DNA from: Lentisphaeria bacterium | GTDB lineage: Bacteria; Verrucomicrobiota; Lentisphaeria; Victivallales; JAADHT01 | DNA: 34,816 bases | Direction: 5' to 3' | NCBI GenBank assembly: GCA_015486135.1 | Contig: WFSE01000182.1 | Coordinates: 1 to 34,816, forward strand | Shown here: positions 16,332 through 25,174 of the stretch, in pieces | Position numbering within the stretch: position 1 is the first letter of the stretch | Layout: every line of letters begins with the position of its first letter | Notes under the pieces: generated by a model | Seen by the model: the letters and a program-made list of their open reading frames with translations, nothing else | What the model was told of the DNA's origin: nothing | Databases searched by the model: none | Program-made: the position numbers and the translations under genes

Positions 16332-18302
16332 TCACCGCCCCATCCGCTCCAACTCCCGTATTTTGTCCCGCAACTCGGCGGCCCGTTCGAATTCCAGCGC
16401 CTCCGCGGCGCGGAGCATATCGCTTTCCAATTCCAAGAACAAAGCGGCCCATTCCTCGTCGTTTTCGGGGTTGCTCCCCGTTCTTACCGGAGCCGACGCT
16501 ATAGCCACGGCCTCCGGCGAAATCTCTGTTCGAATCTCCTTGACAACAGTCCTTGGTGATACGCCGTGGCGCTTGTTGAACTCCACCTGTTTTTTCCTCC
16601 TGAGCTTGGAGGTTTCGACCAGATGCCTCATGCTATCGGTAATCTTGTCCGCGTACAGGACGACCTTGCCGTTGACATTTCTGGCGGCGCGTCCCGCCAC
16701 CTGCACGAGGGAACGCGCCGACCTGAGGAAGCCCTCCTTGTCCGCATCGAGAATCGCGACAAGCGCGACCTCCGGCAAGTCCAATCCCTCCCGGAGAAGA
16801 TTTATCCCCACCAGGCAATCAAACCCTCCCTCGCGTAATTCGCGCAAAACCTTTACGCGCTGGATAGCATCCAACTCCGAGTGGATGTATTGGACTTTCA
16901 AATCCAACTCCGAAAGGTAGTCTGCCAGCCTCTCCGCGCTTTTTTTCGTCAATGTCGTGGCCAACACGCGCTCCCCGAGCGATGCCCTTTCGCGGACTTC
17001 GCGGACCAGGTCGTCCACTTGGGACTCCAATGGTCTGATTTCCACCTCCGGATCCAAGAGCCCCGTCGGACGAACCACCTGCTCCACGGGAGGAGACGCC
17101 AATTCCGACTCGTAGTCCCCCGGCGTCGCCGAGACGAATATGGTGTCGCCAGTCAACTTCTCGAACTCGTCGAAGCGCAGCGGCCGGTTGTCGAGAGCGG
17201 AGGGGAGCCTGAATCCATGCTCGACCAAGGTCTCCTTCCGACTGCGGTCGGCGCTGTGCATCGCCCGTAGCTGCGGAATCGTGGCGTGCGACTCGTCGAT
17301 GATCGTGACGAAGTCGTCCGGAAGAAAGTCTATCATGCAATAGGGACGGCTACCCGGGGGGCGTCCTGAGAGATGCCTAGCGTAGTTCTCGATACCCTGG
17401 CAATGACCAATCTCCGCGAGCATCTCCAAATCGTATTTGACACGTTGGTGGATTCTTTGCGCCTCCAGCAGCATGTTACGCTCCTCGAACCACGCCACCC
17501 GCTCCTCGAGCTCCTTCTCTATCTCCCGGGTTGCCATTTTGATTCGTTCGCCTGGAGTGACGAAATGGCGCCTGGGGAAAAATATAGCCTTGTCCATATC
17601 CTCCACCAGACCGCCCGTAACAACGTCGCGGCGCGATATCCTATCCACCTCGTCGCCCCAGAACTCCACTCTGACAAACTCGTCGCGGAAGGGAGAAAAA
17701 ACATCGATAGTATCTCCCCTAGCCCGGAACTCCCCTGCGGAAGGCGCGACATCGTTCCGGTCGTACTGGATTTCCACAAGTCTCCGCAAAAGCTCCCCGC
17801 GGCCCATCCTCCCCCCGGTCTCCACGGAAACGCTCATGAATTCGTAGTCTTCCGGAGATCCCAAGCCATAGATGCAAGATACGCTGGCGACGATTATCAC
17901 GTCGCGCCTTTCGAAAAGAGACGCAGTAGCTGAAAGTCTAAGGCGTTCGATCCCTTCGTTTATGCTCGCGTCCTTAGCGATATACGTGTCCGTCTGCGGG
18001 ATATACGCTTCCGGGAGGTAGTAGTCGTAATAGCTTATAAAATATTCCACCGCATTCCGAGGAAAGAACGATTTGAACTCGCTATACAGCTGGGCTGCCA
18101 AAGTTTTATTGTGGGAAATGATAAGAACCGGGCGGTCGAATCGAGCTATGACGTTAGCCAAGGTGAAAGTCTTGCCGGAACCGGTAACGCCCAAAAGCGT
18201 TTGGTGCTGCCGCCCCGAACGCAAACCGTCCGCCAACGCCTCTATCGCCTCCGGCTGATCCCCGGCGGGAGCGAAATCGGATTCCAATTTGAATATACCC
18301 AC
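16332..18302 (-). CDS. uvrB: Excinuclease ABC subunit UvrB
   Basis: 656 aa from a GTG start at 18302 preceded by GGTGG; family sequence starts immediately (FKLESDFAPAGDQPEAI). Walker A is TGSGKTFTLANV at about 40-51. The beta-hairpin that clamps damaged DNA is YFISYYDYYLPEAYIPQTDTY at about 86-106. Walker B/DEAD-like box is TIIDESH at about 336-342. The helicase C-terminal half has YIHSELD, LREGLDLPEV and QVAGRAARN. The UVR domain binding UvrC closes the protein (AAEALEFERAAELRDKIRELE). UvrB verifies lesions handed over by UvrA in nucleotide excision repair. Length is normal. It lies upstream of rplM on the same strand but is separated by a hairpin and a new promoter. Confidence 0.98.
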   Translation of the reverse strand: MGIFKLESDFAPAGDQPEAIEALADGLRSGRQHQTLLGVTGSGKTFTLANVIARFDRPVLIISHNKTLAAQLYSEFKSFFPRNAVEYFISYYDYYLPEAYIPQTDTYIAKDASINEGIERLRLSATASLFERRDVIIVASVSCIYGLGSPEDYEFMSVSVETGGRMGRGELLRRLVEIQYDRNDVAPSAGEFRARGDTIDVFSPFRDEFVRVEFWGDEVDRISRRDVVTGGLVEDMDKAIFFPRRHFVTPGERIKMATREIEKELEERVAWFEERNMLLEAQRIHQRVKYDLEMLAEIGHCQGIENYARHLSGRPPGSRPYCMIDFLPDDFVTIIDESHATIPQLRAMHSADRSRKETLVEHGFRLPSALDNRPLRFDEFEKLTGDTIFVSATPGDYESELASPPVEQVVRPTGLLDPEVEIRPLESQVDDLVREVRERASLGERVLATTLTKKSAERLADYLSELDLKVQYIHSELDAIQRVKVLRELREGGFDCLVGINLLREGLDLPEVALVAILDADKEGFLRSARSLVQVAGRAARNVNGKVVLYADKITDSMRHLVETSKLRRKKQVEFNKRHGVSPRTVVKEIRTEISPEAVAIASAPVRTGSNPENDEEWAALFLELESDMLRAAEALEFERAAELRDKIRELERMGR

Positions 18303-18400
18303 AATCAGCCACCATTGTCAGCCACGGGGGCGCCCCCGAAGCGTCTATTCCAGTATCCCTCCCCTTCTCCGCCAAAGACGCTAACAACGCAACGGAAGGT

Positions 18401-19219
18401 TCATCCCTTCCGCCTTCGTTGCCGAACAGCCTCGAAAAGCATCACCGCGGCGGCGGTGGCGACGTTCAGGGAATCCACCACGCGGCCAGCCATCGGTATG
18501 GAGACCCTCGCATCGGCATTGCCCTTCCAAAAATCGGAGAGCCCGTATTGCTCGGCGCCGACAACCAACGCCACGCCTCCCGCCAAATCCGCGTCCAGAA
18601 AATCCATTTCCGCCTCCGGAGTCGCGGCCACGACCAAAACACCCAACTTCCGGAACCAATCCAACGCCTCCTCACGGGACACCTCTGCCACGGGAAAGGA
18701 AAACACCGCCCCGGTACTCGCGGCTACCACGTTGGGATTGTATATGTCCGAACGCAGGCCGCAAAGAATTAAACCGTCGGCACCGGCGCCATCAAGCGAA
18801 CGAAGCATAGCGCCCAAATTTCCTGGCTTCTCGATATCCTCGGCAACGAGGTACAAGCCTTTTGGATTCTCCGGCAAATCGGCCAATGCGCGTGAACGTA
18901 TCTCGATAACCGCGACTATCCCCTCCGGCCTGTCGCGGTACGACATTCTTTCCAGCACGTCGGGAGACACCTCCACCGGCCTCCCTCCGGAAGACTCCAC
19001 GGAACGAAGAAGCGCTCCCTCGTTGCCACCCAAAAACAGCGAGGGCGCATAGTAGCAAGTTTGAAACCGGACACCCGCCGACACCGCCCTGGAAACGGCC
19101 CGATAGCCTTCTATCACGGCCAGTCCGCTGGAGTCGCGCTCCTTGCGTGAGCGCAAAAGTTTTCTGGCGAATTTGACACCAGGATTGACGGCGCTTGTTA
19201 TTATTTGACTCGCTGGCAA
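18401..19219 (-). CDS. SpoU/TrmH-family RNA 2'-O-methyltransferase
   Basis: 272 aa from a TTG start at 19219. GGGAGG lies six bases before this TTG, and the nearby ATG is out of frame, so TTG is well supported. The N-terminal part (residues 1-95, KFARKLLRSRKERDSSGLAVIEG) is an RNA-binding SpoU_sub_bind-like region. The SPOUT knot follows with its three motifs: 1, VAEDIEKPGNLGAMLRSLDGAGA; 2, ALVVGAEQYGLSD; 3, VSIPMAGRVVDSLNVATAAAV. It should use S-adenosylmethionine to methylate a ribose in rRNA or tRNA. The exact target (RlmB- or TsnR-like) cannot be read from the sequence. It is divergent from the phosphofructokinase gene. Confidence 0.92.
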   Translation of the reverse strand: MPASQIITSAVNPGVKFARKLLRSRKERDSSGLAVIEGYRAVSRAVSAGVRFQTCYYAPSLFLGGNEGALLRSVESSGGRPVEVSPDVLERMSYRDRPEGIVAVIEIRSRALADLPENPKGLYLVAEDIEKPGNLGAMLRSLDGAGADGLILCGLRSDIYNPNVVAASTGAVFSFPVAEVSREEALDWFRKLGVLVVAATPEAEMDFLDADLAGGVALVVGAEQYGLSDFWKGNADARVSIPMAGRVVDSLNVATAAAVMLFEAVRQRRRKG

Positions 19220-19313
19220 CGCATGCCTCCCGAATTGATATCCTTCTTCAACGGAACTCCGAAAATACCATCCCGATGTGGCATATCAAGAAAAAGAGCG
19301 GCGTCAAGACTCA

Positions 19314-19341
19314 TTGCAACTTCCGTAATTTGGACTAGTGT
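19314..19341 (+). promoter_or_regulatory. Candidate promoter for the pfkA-to-xer gene run
   Basis: TTGCAA at 19314-19319 and TAGTGT at 19336-19341 with a 16-base spacer lie about 50 bases before the pfkA ATG, in the divergent gap with the methyltransferase gene. The match to consensus is only partial. Confidence 0.3.
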
Positions 19342-19393
19342 ACCCGTTCGATTCGGCAACGCGCGCCGCGGGCTACGCGTCCAAGGAAAAGTT

Positions 19394-20698
19394 ATGGGCA
19401 GATTTGACATTAAACAATTAGGAACGCCAGAAATTGGTTCGCCGTTGGCTACCCACGAGCTCTTAAACGTCATGGGGGATTACGCGTTTACCAGCGACCG
19501 GGAAAGGATACTTAAAGATATCTCGCTCCCCTGCCCTACATGCATGGACGCTAAGCCGGAGAGCTTCGAGAAAGCCGGCGCCCGGGAAACGATATATTTC
19601 GACCCCCAAAAAACGAAGGTGGGGGTTGTGACGTGCGGGGGAATATGCCCCGGATTGAACGATGTCATCAGGGCGATCGTCCTGACCTTGCGCTACTTCT
19701 ACGACGTTGATGACGTCCTGGGTATCCGCTACGGATATTCGGGTTTGTCGAAAGAACCACCGGAGCCGCCAATCAAACTGACACCGGAAATTGTGGCTCG
19801 GATACATGATTTGGGCGGTACTATGCTTGGTAGCTCGCGGGGAGCCCCATCCGAAAGCGAGATGGTGGATTCGCTGGAAAAGCTTGGCATCGACATCCTA
19901 TTCTGCGTTGGTGGTGACGGCACCCTCCGCGGCGCCCACGCCATACACGGGGAAATCGAGCGCAGAGGATTGAAAACAGCCGTGGTCGGCGTTCCCAAGA
20001 CAATCGACAACGATATCGCCTACGTCTACCGCAGCTTTGGATTTCAAACGGCTGTGGCCGAAGCGAAGAAATCCATAGATTGCGCTCATGTCGAGGCTAA
20101 ATGCGCCATCAACGGCATAGGCCTCGTTAAATTGATGGGTCGCGACGCCGGATACATAGCGGCGGCGGCGACAAAGGCCTCCGGGGATGTCAACTTCTGC
20201 TTGGTACCAGAGGCCAAATTCCCCCTTGAAGGAGAAAATGGGCTTCTGGAATGCCTCCACAGACGTCTTCTTGATAGAGGGCACGCGGTAATCGCGGTGG
20301 CTGAAGGCGCCGGAACGCATTTGATTGGGGAAAGTGGCGAGCGCGACGCGTCGGGAAACCTCCTCCACAACGACATAGGTGTTTTCCTGAAGGATAAGAT
20401 AAAATCGTCGCTGGCGGAAAAGGGCATGAAGGCCAGCATCAAATATATCGATCCAAGTTACACTATCAGAAGCGTGCCCGCGAACGCCGACGACAGCATG
20501 TTCTGCGCGGACCTCGCGAGAGCGGCGGTCAACGCGGCGATGGCGGGGAAAACCGACATGCTGGTGGGCTACTGGCACGGGGAGTTCACTCACGTCCCCC
20601 TGCAAGCGGTAGCGGGTGAGAAGAAAAAGATCGAGACACATCAAGCTATTTGGAAAAGTGTGCTCGCCACCACCGGCCAACCTTCGGAGTGGGTATGA
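19394..20698 (+). CDS. pfkA: 6-phosphofructokinase, plant/trypanosome-like group
   Basis: 434 aa from the ATG at 19394 (AAGGAAAAG upstream). The upstream open frame (from 19205) carries no family sequence. Motifs: GGICPGLNDVIRAIV at about 84-98, LGSSRG, FCVGGDGTLRGAHAI, VVGVPKTIDNDI, and KLMGRDAGYIAAAA. The catalytic Asp lies in TIDND. The enzyme phosphorylates fructose 6-phosphate in glycolysis. The pair GGDGT (Gly, as in ATP enzymes) with PKTIDND (Lys, as in PPi enzymes) is the mixed signature of the ATP-dependent plant and trypanosome PFKs, and of long bacterial relatives. ATP is therefore the likely donor. It opens a tightly packed run of plus-strand genes and overlaps the next gene by four bases. 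Confidence 0.93.
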   Translation: MGRFDIKQLGTPEIGSPLATHELLNVMGDYAFTSDRERILKDISLPCPTCMDAKPESFEKAGARETIYFDPQKTKVGVVTCGGICPGLNDVIRAIVLTLRYFYDVDDVLGIRYGYSGLSKEPPEPPIKLTPEIVARIHDLGGTMLGSSRGAPSESEMVDSLEKLGIDILFCVGGDGTLRGAHAIHGEIERRGLKTAVVGVPKTIDNDIAYVYRSFGFQTAVAEAKKSIDCAHVEAKCAINGIGLVKLMGRDAGYIAAAATKASGDVNFCLVPEAKFPLEGENGLLECLHRRLLDRGHAVIAVAEGAGTHLIGESGERDASGNLLHNDIGVFLKDKIKSSLAEKGMKASIKYIDPSYTIRSVPANADDSMFCADLARAAVNAAMAGKTDMLVGYWHGEFTHVPLQAVAGEKKKIETHQAIWKSVLATTGQPSEWV

Positions 20699-21141
20699 AA
20701 AAGCAAAACAACGACAAAGCGAAAACGGTTTCGGACTCCAACCCGATCGCCATTCCCGGCCCGAAGGCCGGAGAAGACAATCCACCAACCTCCCTGCTGG
20801 GTGTCGTGGTGAAAGTGGAAAACCTCGATATCGCCAGGGCTTTCTACCGCGACGTGCTGGAGCTGGGCGCTCCGGTGATGGATAGCACTTTCTGGGTCGA
20901 GTTCAAAATCGGCAACAACGCGTCTTTGTTTTTGGAACAAGCCCATCCGGAAGAAAAACTGGTTCCCACCAAGGGACGCGTGGCTTGGATTTGCGAAACA
21001 TCCAACATCGATTGTATCGTGGACAAACTGCGCGAGCTGGGACACGAACCAGCGTCCACGTCCGCGGAAAGGGCGGGATACCAAGTCCTCCAGTTCCAGG
21101 ACCCCGAAGGAAATCCTTTCTACATCCGCCCCGTGAAATAA
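20695..21141 (+). CDS. Glyoxalase/bleomycin-resistance (VOC) fold protein
   Basis: 148 aa; ATG overlaps the pfkA stop (ATGA). After a charged leader of about 30 residues comes one VOC half-module pair: LLGVVVKVENLDIARAFYRDVLELG and, later, GYQVLQFQDPEGNPFYIRPVK, the typical FxDPDGN end. The expected metal ligands are not all evident: the first strand has VVVKV instead of a His, while a Glu lies in FWVEFKIG. A metal-free binding role or altered specificity is possible. Proteins of this fold include glyoxalase I, dioxygenases and resistance proteins; no substrate is deducible. Its place right behind phosphofructokinase could hint at a role in handling glycolytic methylglyoxal, but that is speculation. 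Confidence 0.75.
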   Translation: MKKQNNDKAKTVSDSNPIAIPGPKAGEDNPPTSLLGVVVKVENLDIARAFYRDVLELGAPVMDSTFWVEFKIGNNASLFLEQAHPEEKLVPTKGRVAWICETSNIDCIVDKLRELGHEPASTSAERAGYQVLQFQDPEGNPFYIRPVK

Positions 21142-21143
21142 AG

Positions 21144-22304
21144 ATGCGGAACTCCGGCTTCTTCGATAAAATCATCGGCTCCCTCCCCCCATGCGACAGA
21201 AGTGGCGTGGAGGCTTTCGTCAAGCGGATAGAAAAAGAAAGAGCCCTACTTGAAACCATATTCAACTCTATCCAGGAAGGCATCGTCGTCCTCGATGGAG
21301 AAGGGAGGGTCAAATACGTCAACCAAGCGGCCGTGGACTTGCTGGGACTCCCGGAAAACGTGGAGGGCAGCGCTATCTTCCGACTTGTGAGGGGGGTGGA
21401 TTGGAGTTCCGTGGTCGGCGAGGAGGGAGAATGGAGAAAAACCGCTAGAAGCGAAGTGGAGATATTATACCCGGAAAAACGAAATCTTCTCGTCTACATC
21501 GTTCCTCTGGACAAGGACAGGAACGACGCCGCCGTTATTCTGACCGACATAACCGAGTCAAAAAACCGATCACTGGAAGAGCTGGAAGAAGAGAGGGTAA
21601 ATGCCATATCCCTCTTGGCCGCGGGAGTCGCGCATGAAATCGGAAATCCCCTGAACAGCTTGGACATCCACCTGCAGTTGCTGGAAAGGACCTTGGACTC
21701 CAGCCAGTCCGAGGCGTTGGAGCTACTAAAGGTGGCTAGACAGGAAGTCGCCCGCCTAGACCAGGTGACAAGCCAGTTTCTTCAAGCGGTGCGATCCGTC
21801 AAACCAGCCATGATTGAGACGGACATAAAGCCGCTGGTCATCGACACCGTTAAAACCCTCCAGGCGGAGATAGAGGAAAAACAAGTGAAGGTCAAATGCG
21901 AGTGGCCCGGCCACATTCCCAAAATCGCCGGAGACCCCACCCAACTCAGACAGGCGTTCTTAAACCTACTGAAAAACGCAATTCAAGCCACGCCGATAGA
22001 CGGAGAAATCAAAATAGAATGCCGATCAGACAATGATACCGTGTCCATCTCCTTCCAAGACACCGGCCACGGGATATCGCAAAAAAACATGTCGAAGGTC
22101 CTAACACCGTATTTCAGCACGAAAAAAGGAGGAACTGGACTAGGATTGATGGTCGTGGAAAGAATTGTCAACGCCCACGGCGGAAAAATACTGGTCGAAA
22201 GCGAAGAGCACCACGGAGCTAAATTCACACTACAGTTCCCTAGAGCCTCTAGGCGGGTACGCCTACTACAACCCCCTCCGGAGGAATACTCGGAAAAGAA
22301 ATGA
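21144..22304 (+). CDS. Soluble PAS-domain sensor histidine kinase (NtrB-like)
   Basis: 386 aa from ATG 21144, two bases after the previous stop. No membrane helix is present, so it acts in the cytoplasm. A PAS domain spans about residues 33-140 (IFNSIQEGIVVLDGEGRVKYVNQAAVDLLG). The HisKA helix has AAGVAHEIGNPLNSLDIHL with His164. The catalytic domain has N-box LNLLKNAIQATP, G1 FQDTGHGIS, F-box YFSTKKGG and G2 GTGLGLMVV. It resembles NtrB/AtoS-type kinases that signal to sigma54 activators. No response regulator is adjacent, so it is an orphan. It lies inside the pfkA-xer run; the stop is followed by 132 bases before the exonuclease. Confidence 0.92.
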   Translation: MRNSGFFDKIIGSLPPCDRSGVEAFVKRIEKERALLETIFNSIQEGIVVLDGEGRVKYVNQAAVDLLGLPENVEGSAIFRLVRGVDWSSVVGEEGEWRKTARSEVEILYPEKRNLLVYIVPLDKDRNDAAVILTDITESKNRSLEELEEERVNAISLLAAGVAHEIGNPLNSLDIHLQLLERTLDSSQSEALELLKVARQEVARLDQVTSQFLQAVRSVKPAMIETDIKPLVIDTVKTLQAEIEEKQVKVKCEWPGHIPKIAGDPTQLRQAFLNLLKNAIQATPIDGEIKIECRSDNDTVSISFQDTGHGISQKNMSKVLTPYFSTKKGGTGLGLMVVERIVNAHGGKILVESEEHHGAKFTLQFPRASRRVRLLQPPPEEYSEKK

Positions 22305-22436
22305 GGCATGCCGACGCATGAAAGCGCCCTTGCTTTGCCGCCTTAGACGATATAAAGTTCATTTCAACTGCGACCCCGTGCGCCCCGTGGTGTTCCAAGC
22401 CCGGAGCCGGGTTCGATTCTTACAAGGAGATCGACG

Positions 22437-23231
22437 ATGAGACACGATTTCGATTTGGACCGGCCACTGGTGTTCTTCGATTTGGAAACGACCGGCACCA
22501 TGATGACCGATAGAATCGTGGAGATATGCCTGGCGAAATTCATCCCAGGTGGCGAAGTGGAACTTAAAACCAGACGGATAAATCCGGAGCGACACATTCC
22601 AGAAGCGGCGTCAGCTATCCATGGAATATTCGACGCGGACGTTGCGGACAAGCCAACCTTCGCGGCGATAGCCTCGGCGCTCCTACTTTACTTGGAGGGA
22701 TGTGATTTGGCGGGATTCAATCTCAAACAGTTCGACATCCCGCTTCTCCAGGAGGAGTTCAAACGCGTTGGCCTGGAATTCGACATATCGCAACGCAGAA
22801 TCGTGGATATGCAGGTCATATTCCACAAAAAAGAGCCTAGAACCCTCTCTGCCGCCTACAAGTTCTATTGCGGGAAGGATCTCGAAGACGCCCATAGCGC
22901 CGAGGCCGACGTTCTCGCCTCCGTGGAAGTCTTGAAGGGGCAAATGGAGAAATATCCCGACCTCCCGCATTCAGTATCGGAACTGCATGCGTTCTGCGAC
23001 CGCAAGGAAGACCACTGGATCGACTCATCGGGACGTTTCCGCTGGATCGACGGAGAACCTACACTGGCATTCTCCAAGCACTCTGGAAAATCCATCAAGA
23101 GGATGGCCGAGGAAGAGCCGGGCTTCTTCAGATGGATGCTGAAAAGCTCCTTTCCGGAAGACACGAAAAAAATCGCGGAAAACGCGTTGAAAGGCATCTT
23201 CCCAACGAAAAAAGGGAACGCATCGAAATGA
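22437..23231 (+). CDS. DnaQ-type 3'-5' exonuclease (DEDDh) with C-terminal DUF3820-like tail
   Basis: 264 aa; AAGGAGATCG precedes the ATG. Exo I is FFDLETTG with Asp15 and Glu17, Exo II lies in GFNLKQFDIPLL, and Exo III is HSAEADVLAS, giving the DEDDh set of metal-binding acids and the catalytic His. After residue about 195 a second module (FSKHSGKSIKRMAEEEPGFFRWML) matches the small DUF3820-like tail found behind bacterial proofreading-type exonucleases. Substrates could be DNA ends or RNA; no polymerase partner is nearby. Its stop overlaps the start of the next gene (ATGA). Confidence 0.9.
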   Translation: MRHDFDLDRPLVFFDLETTGTMMTDRIVEICLAKFIPGGEVELKTRRINPERHIPEAASAIHGIFDADVADKPTFAAIASALLLYLEGCDLAGFNLKQFDIPLLQEEFKRVGLEFDISQRRIVDMQVIFHKKEPRTLSAAYKFYCGKDLEDAHSAEADVLASVEVLKGQMEKYPDLPHSVSELHAFCDRKEDHWIDSSGRFRWIDGEPTLAFSKHSGKSIKRMAEEEPGFFRWMLKSSFPEDTKKIAENALKGIFPTKKGNASK

Positions 23232-24076
23232 CCCCTAAAACCGTCGCCCTGTTAAAGTTGCTCGAGGACTCTGATGCGCGGGTGTCCTCCTCCGCCATGT
23301 CGGAATTGCTGACCATCGCCGCGTCGTCGGCAGAAATCACCAATATTCTCGCGGAGCTCCAGGAGGCATCCTCCCCCACTCTGAGGCGCAGAACGCATCA
23401 AATGCAGGCGATCCTCCGGATGCGCGGGAGTCGCAACAGCTTGGCAAGCAGAATGTTCACAAAACATTCGAATCTCCTACAAGGACTGGCGGAGATCCAC
23501 TCTATATGGAACGACGACCCCCAGTCGGCCTACCTGTCGGACATTTGGTCGGGACTGGTCGCTAAAACCAGGAAACGCCCCCCAGTGACCCCGCGAAAAC
23601 TGGCAGCCGGGATGAAAAGCCTTGGATTCGCCGTCGGAGAAGGTCTGCTCGACCCTGATCTATATTGCCTGGGGGCCGTCATCGAGGATCTCGTTGGCTC
23701 GGATGCCCTGCTCGCATCGATAGCCAAAGAACTTGGAAGGATGTTCGGTCTGAAAAGCGCCGTGGCGATGCTCAACGGACATTTCGTTCTACTATTCGCC
23801 GTGACGCGGGCGGCGACACCGCACTCGAAAAAAGCCCTGGTGGGACGCATCATCTCGCCAAGCGAGGGATGGACGATCTCCGATGTCCCCCCTAAAGCCG
23901 ACATCAAGATACTCTCCACCGACCAAGTCATCACCTATGTGGCGTCGGTTCTCCTCACAAACGCCATATACTCCGAAGAACCCAGATACGTACAGATACT
24001 CTCGACGTGCCTGACGGGACGCGACTCCCTGACGAATATGTCGAACATCCTGCCATACCCCTTCGGGCGCAAATGA
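23228..24076 (+). CDS. Divergent SirB1/transglutaminase-like protein
   Basis: 282 aa from the ATG that overlaps the exonuclease stop. Residues 1-55 look like HEAT-type helices (LLKLLEDSDARVSSSAMSELL). The central part (YCLGAVIEDLVGSDALLASIAKELGRMFGLKSAVAMLNGHFVLLF) follows the pattern of SirB1 proteins, in which a small transglutaminase-like core has '..L..V...GIP..L......A..LGL...GV..PGHF'. The expected Cys is absent and the region is weakly conserved. The usual tetratricopeptide tail is missing. An enzymatically dead or very diverged member is the best guess, with modest certainty. The stop overlaps the start of the recombinase gene, so it belongs to the same transcript. Confidence 0.45.
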   Translation: MTPKTVALLKLLEDSDARVSSSAMSELLTIAASSAEITNILAELQEASSPTLRRRTHQMQAILRMRGSRNSLASRMFTKHSNLLQGLAEIHSIWNDDPQSAYLSDIWSGLVAKTRKRPPVTPRKLAAGMKSLGFAVGEGLLDPDLYCLGAVIEDLVGSDALLASIAKELGRMFGLKSAVAMLNGHFVLLFAVTRAATPHSKKALVGRIISPSEGWTISDVPPKADIKILSTDQVITYVASVLLTNAIYSEEPRYVQILSTCLTGRDSLTNMSNILPYPFGRK

Positions 24077-25038
24077 AGCGGGTGCCGGCAACGCGTCCCA
24101 AGATGGACGAGCAATTGGCCGCTTTCTTGGATTATCTTAAAAACGAGCGTCAAGCCTCTCGGCACACCATCGAGAACTACGCCAGGGACGCGGAGCAATT
24201 CGCGCGGTTCGCTGGTAATGACGCGGGATTCGACTGGAGCTCCGGCGATGTCCACCACGCCAGAGCTTTCGTCGTCCACCTCGGAGAAAAAGGATTATCT
24301 AAAACGTCCATTTCAAGGAAACTGTCAGCGCTACGCTCTTTCTACCGCTATCTCGTCAGGGAAAACGCCGTCACTAAAAACCCCTTCACCGGCATAGTCT
24401 CCCCCAAAAGAGGACGCCCTCTCCCCAAGTACCTCTCAGTCGAGGAGGTGGGAGCGCTACTAGACGCTCCCGGGCGGTATTGGACCTTGCAAAGCGCCTC
24501 CCCATCCGTGAAAGACAAGGACGCCGCCCACTTCGCGGCGGTCAGAGACACTGCGATTCTCGAACTTATATACAGTGGCGGCCTCCGCATAAGCGAAGCG
24601 TTAGGATTGAACATGGGCGACATCAACCTGAGTCAGCTGGTATTCAAGGTCCGCGGAAAGGGCAAAAAAGAACGACTGGCGGCTATGGGACCTCCAGCGG
24701 CAAAGGCGCTAGGCGAATACCTCCTGGAGCGTTCGTCCAGAGGTGCGTCTTCCAGACATGACACCCCCCTCTTTCTCAACAAATTCGGGAAAAGGCTATC
24801 CCCGAGGACATTCCAAAGGAATCTAAAAAACTACCTCTCCATGGCCGGGTTGCCCAATGATATGACTCCGCACAAACTTCGCCATTCCTTCGCCACCCAC
24901 CTCCTCGACGCCGGCGCCGACCTTCGGAGCGTCCAGGAACTTCTCGGACACGCCAACTTGAGCACAACCCAGATATACACCCACATCTCCGCCGAAAGAC
25001 TAAAAGCCGTATACAAAAAAGCCCATCCCAAAGCGTGA
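24073..25038 (+). CDS. xerC: Tyrosine recombinase XerC/XerD
   Basis: 321 aa from the ATG overlapping the previous stop. The N-terminal SAM-like DNA-binding domain is LAAFLDYLKNERQASRHTIENYARD. The catalytic domain holds Arg in YSGGLRISEALG, Lys in RGKGKKERL, His-x-x-Arg in PHKLRHSFATH, a second His in LLGHANLSTTQIYTH and the Tyr nucleophile in QIYTH. It resolves chromosome dimers at dif together with a partner; XerC against XerD cannot be settled by eye. No dif-like site was seen in the flanking 140 bases. It ends the run of overlapping genes. The gap 25039-25174 contains a C10-G5 stretch at 25050-25064 and nothing else recognised. Confidence 0.9.
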   Translation: MKRVPATRPKMDEQLAAFLDYLKNERQASRHTIENYARDAEQFARFAGNDAGFDWSSGDVHHARAFVVHLGEKGLSKTSISRKLSALRSFYRYLVRENAVTKNPFTGIVSPKRGRPLPKYLSVEEVGALLDAPGRYWTLQSASPSVKDKDAAHFAAVRDTAILELIYSGGLRISEALGLNMGDINLSQLVFKVRGKGKKERLAAMGPPAAKALGEYLLERSSRGASSRHDTPLFLNKFGKRLSPRTFQRNLKNYLSMAGLPNDMTPHKLRHSFATHLLDAGADLRSVQELLGHANLSTTQIYTHISAERLKAVYKKAHPKA

Positions 25039-25174
25039 CTATACCCACATAGCCCCCCCCCGGGGGAGACAAGATGGACAAAAAAGCCGCTTGAATGACC
25101 GCAGAACAGCAACTAGAGTAAAAAAAGCCGCCAGAGCTTTAACAACCTACGGGGCATCTACAGAATAGAAAATA

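Noticed and set aside
22395-22425. GGGTTCGATTC string resembling a tRNA T-loop
   Set aside because: The flanking bases do not form a T stem, and no anticodon or acceptor arms can be found nearby.
25050-25064. C10-G5 stretch as a terminator behind xerC
   Set aside because: There is no loop between the arms and no U tract.
25039-25174. dif site next to the Xer recombinase
   Set aside because: No 28-base sequence with two Xer-like half sites could be recognised.
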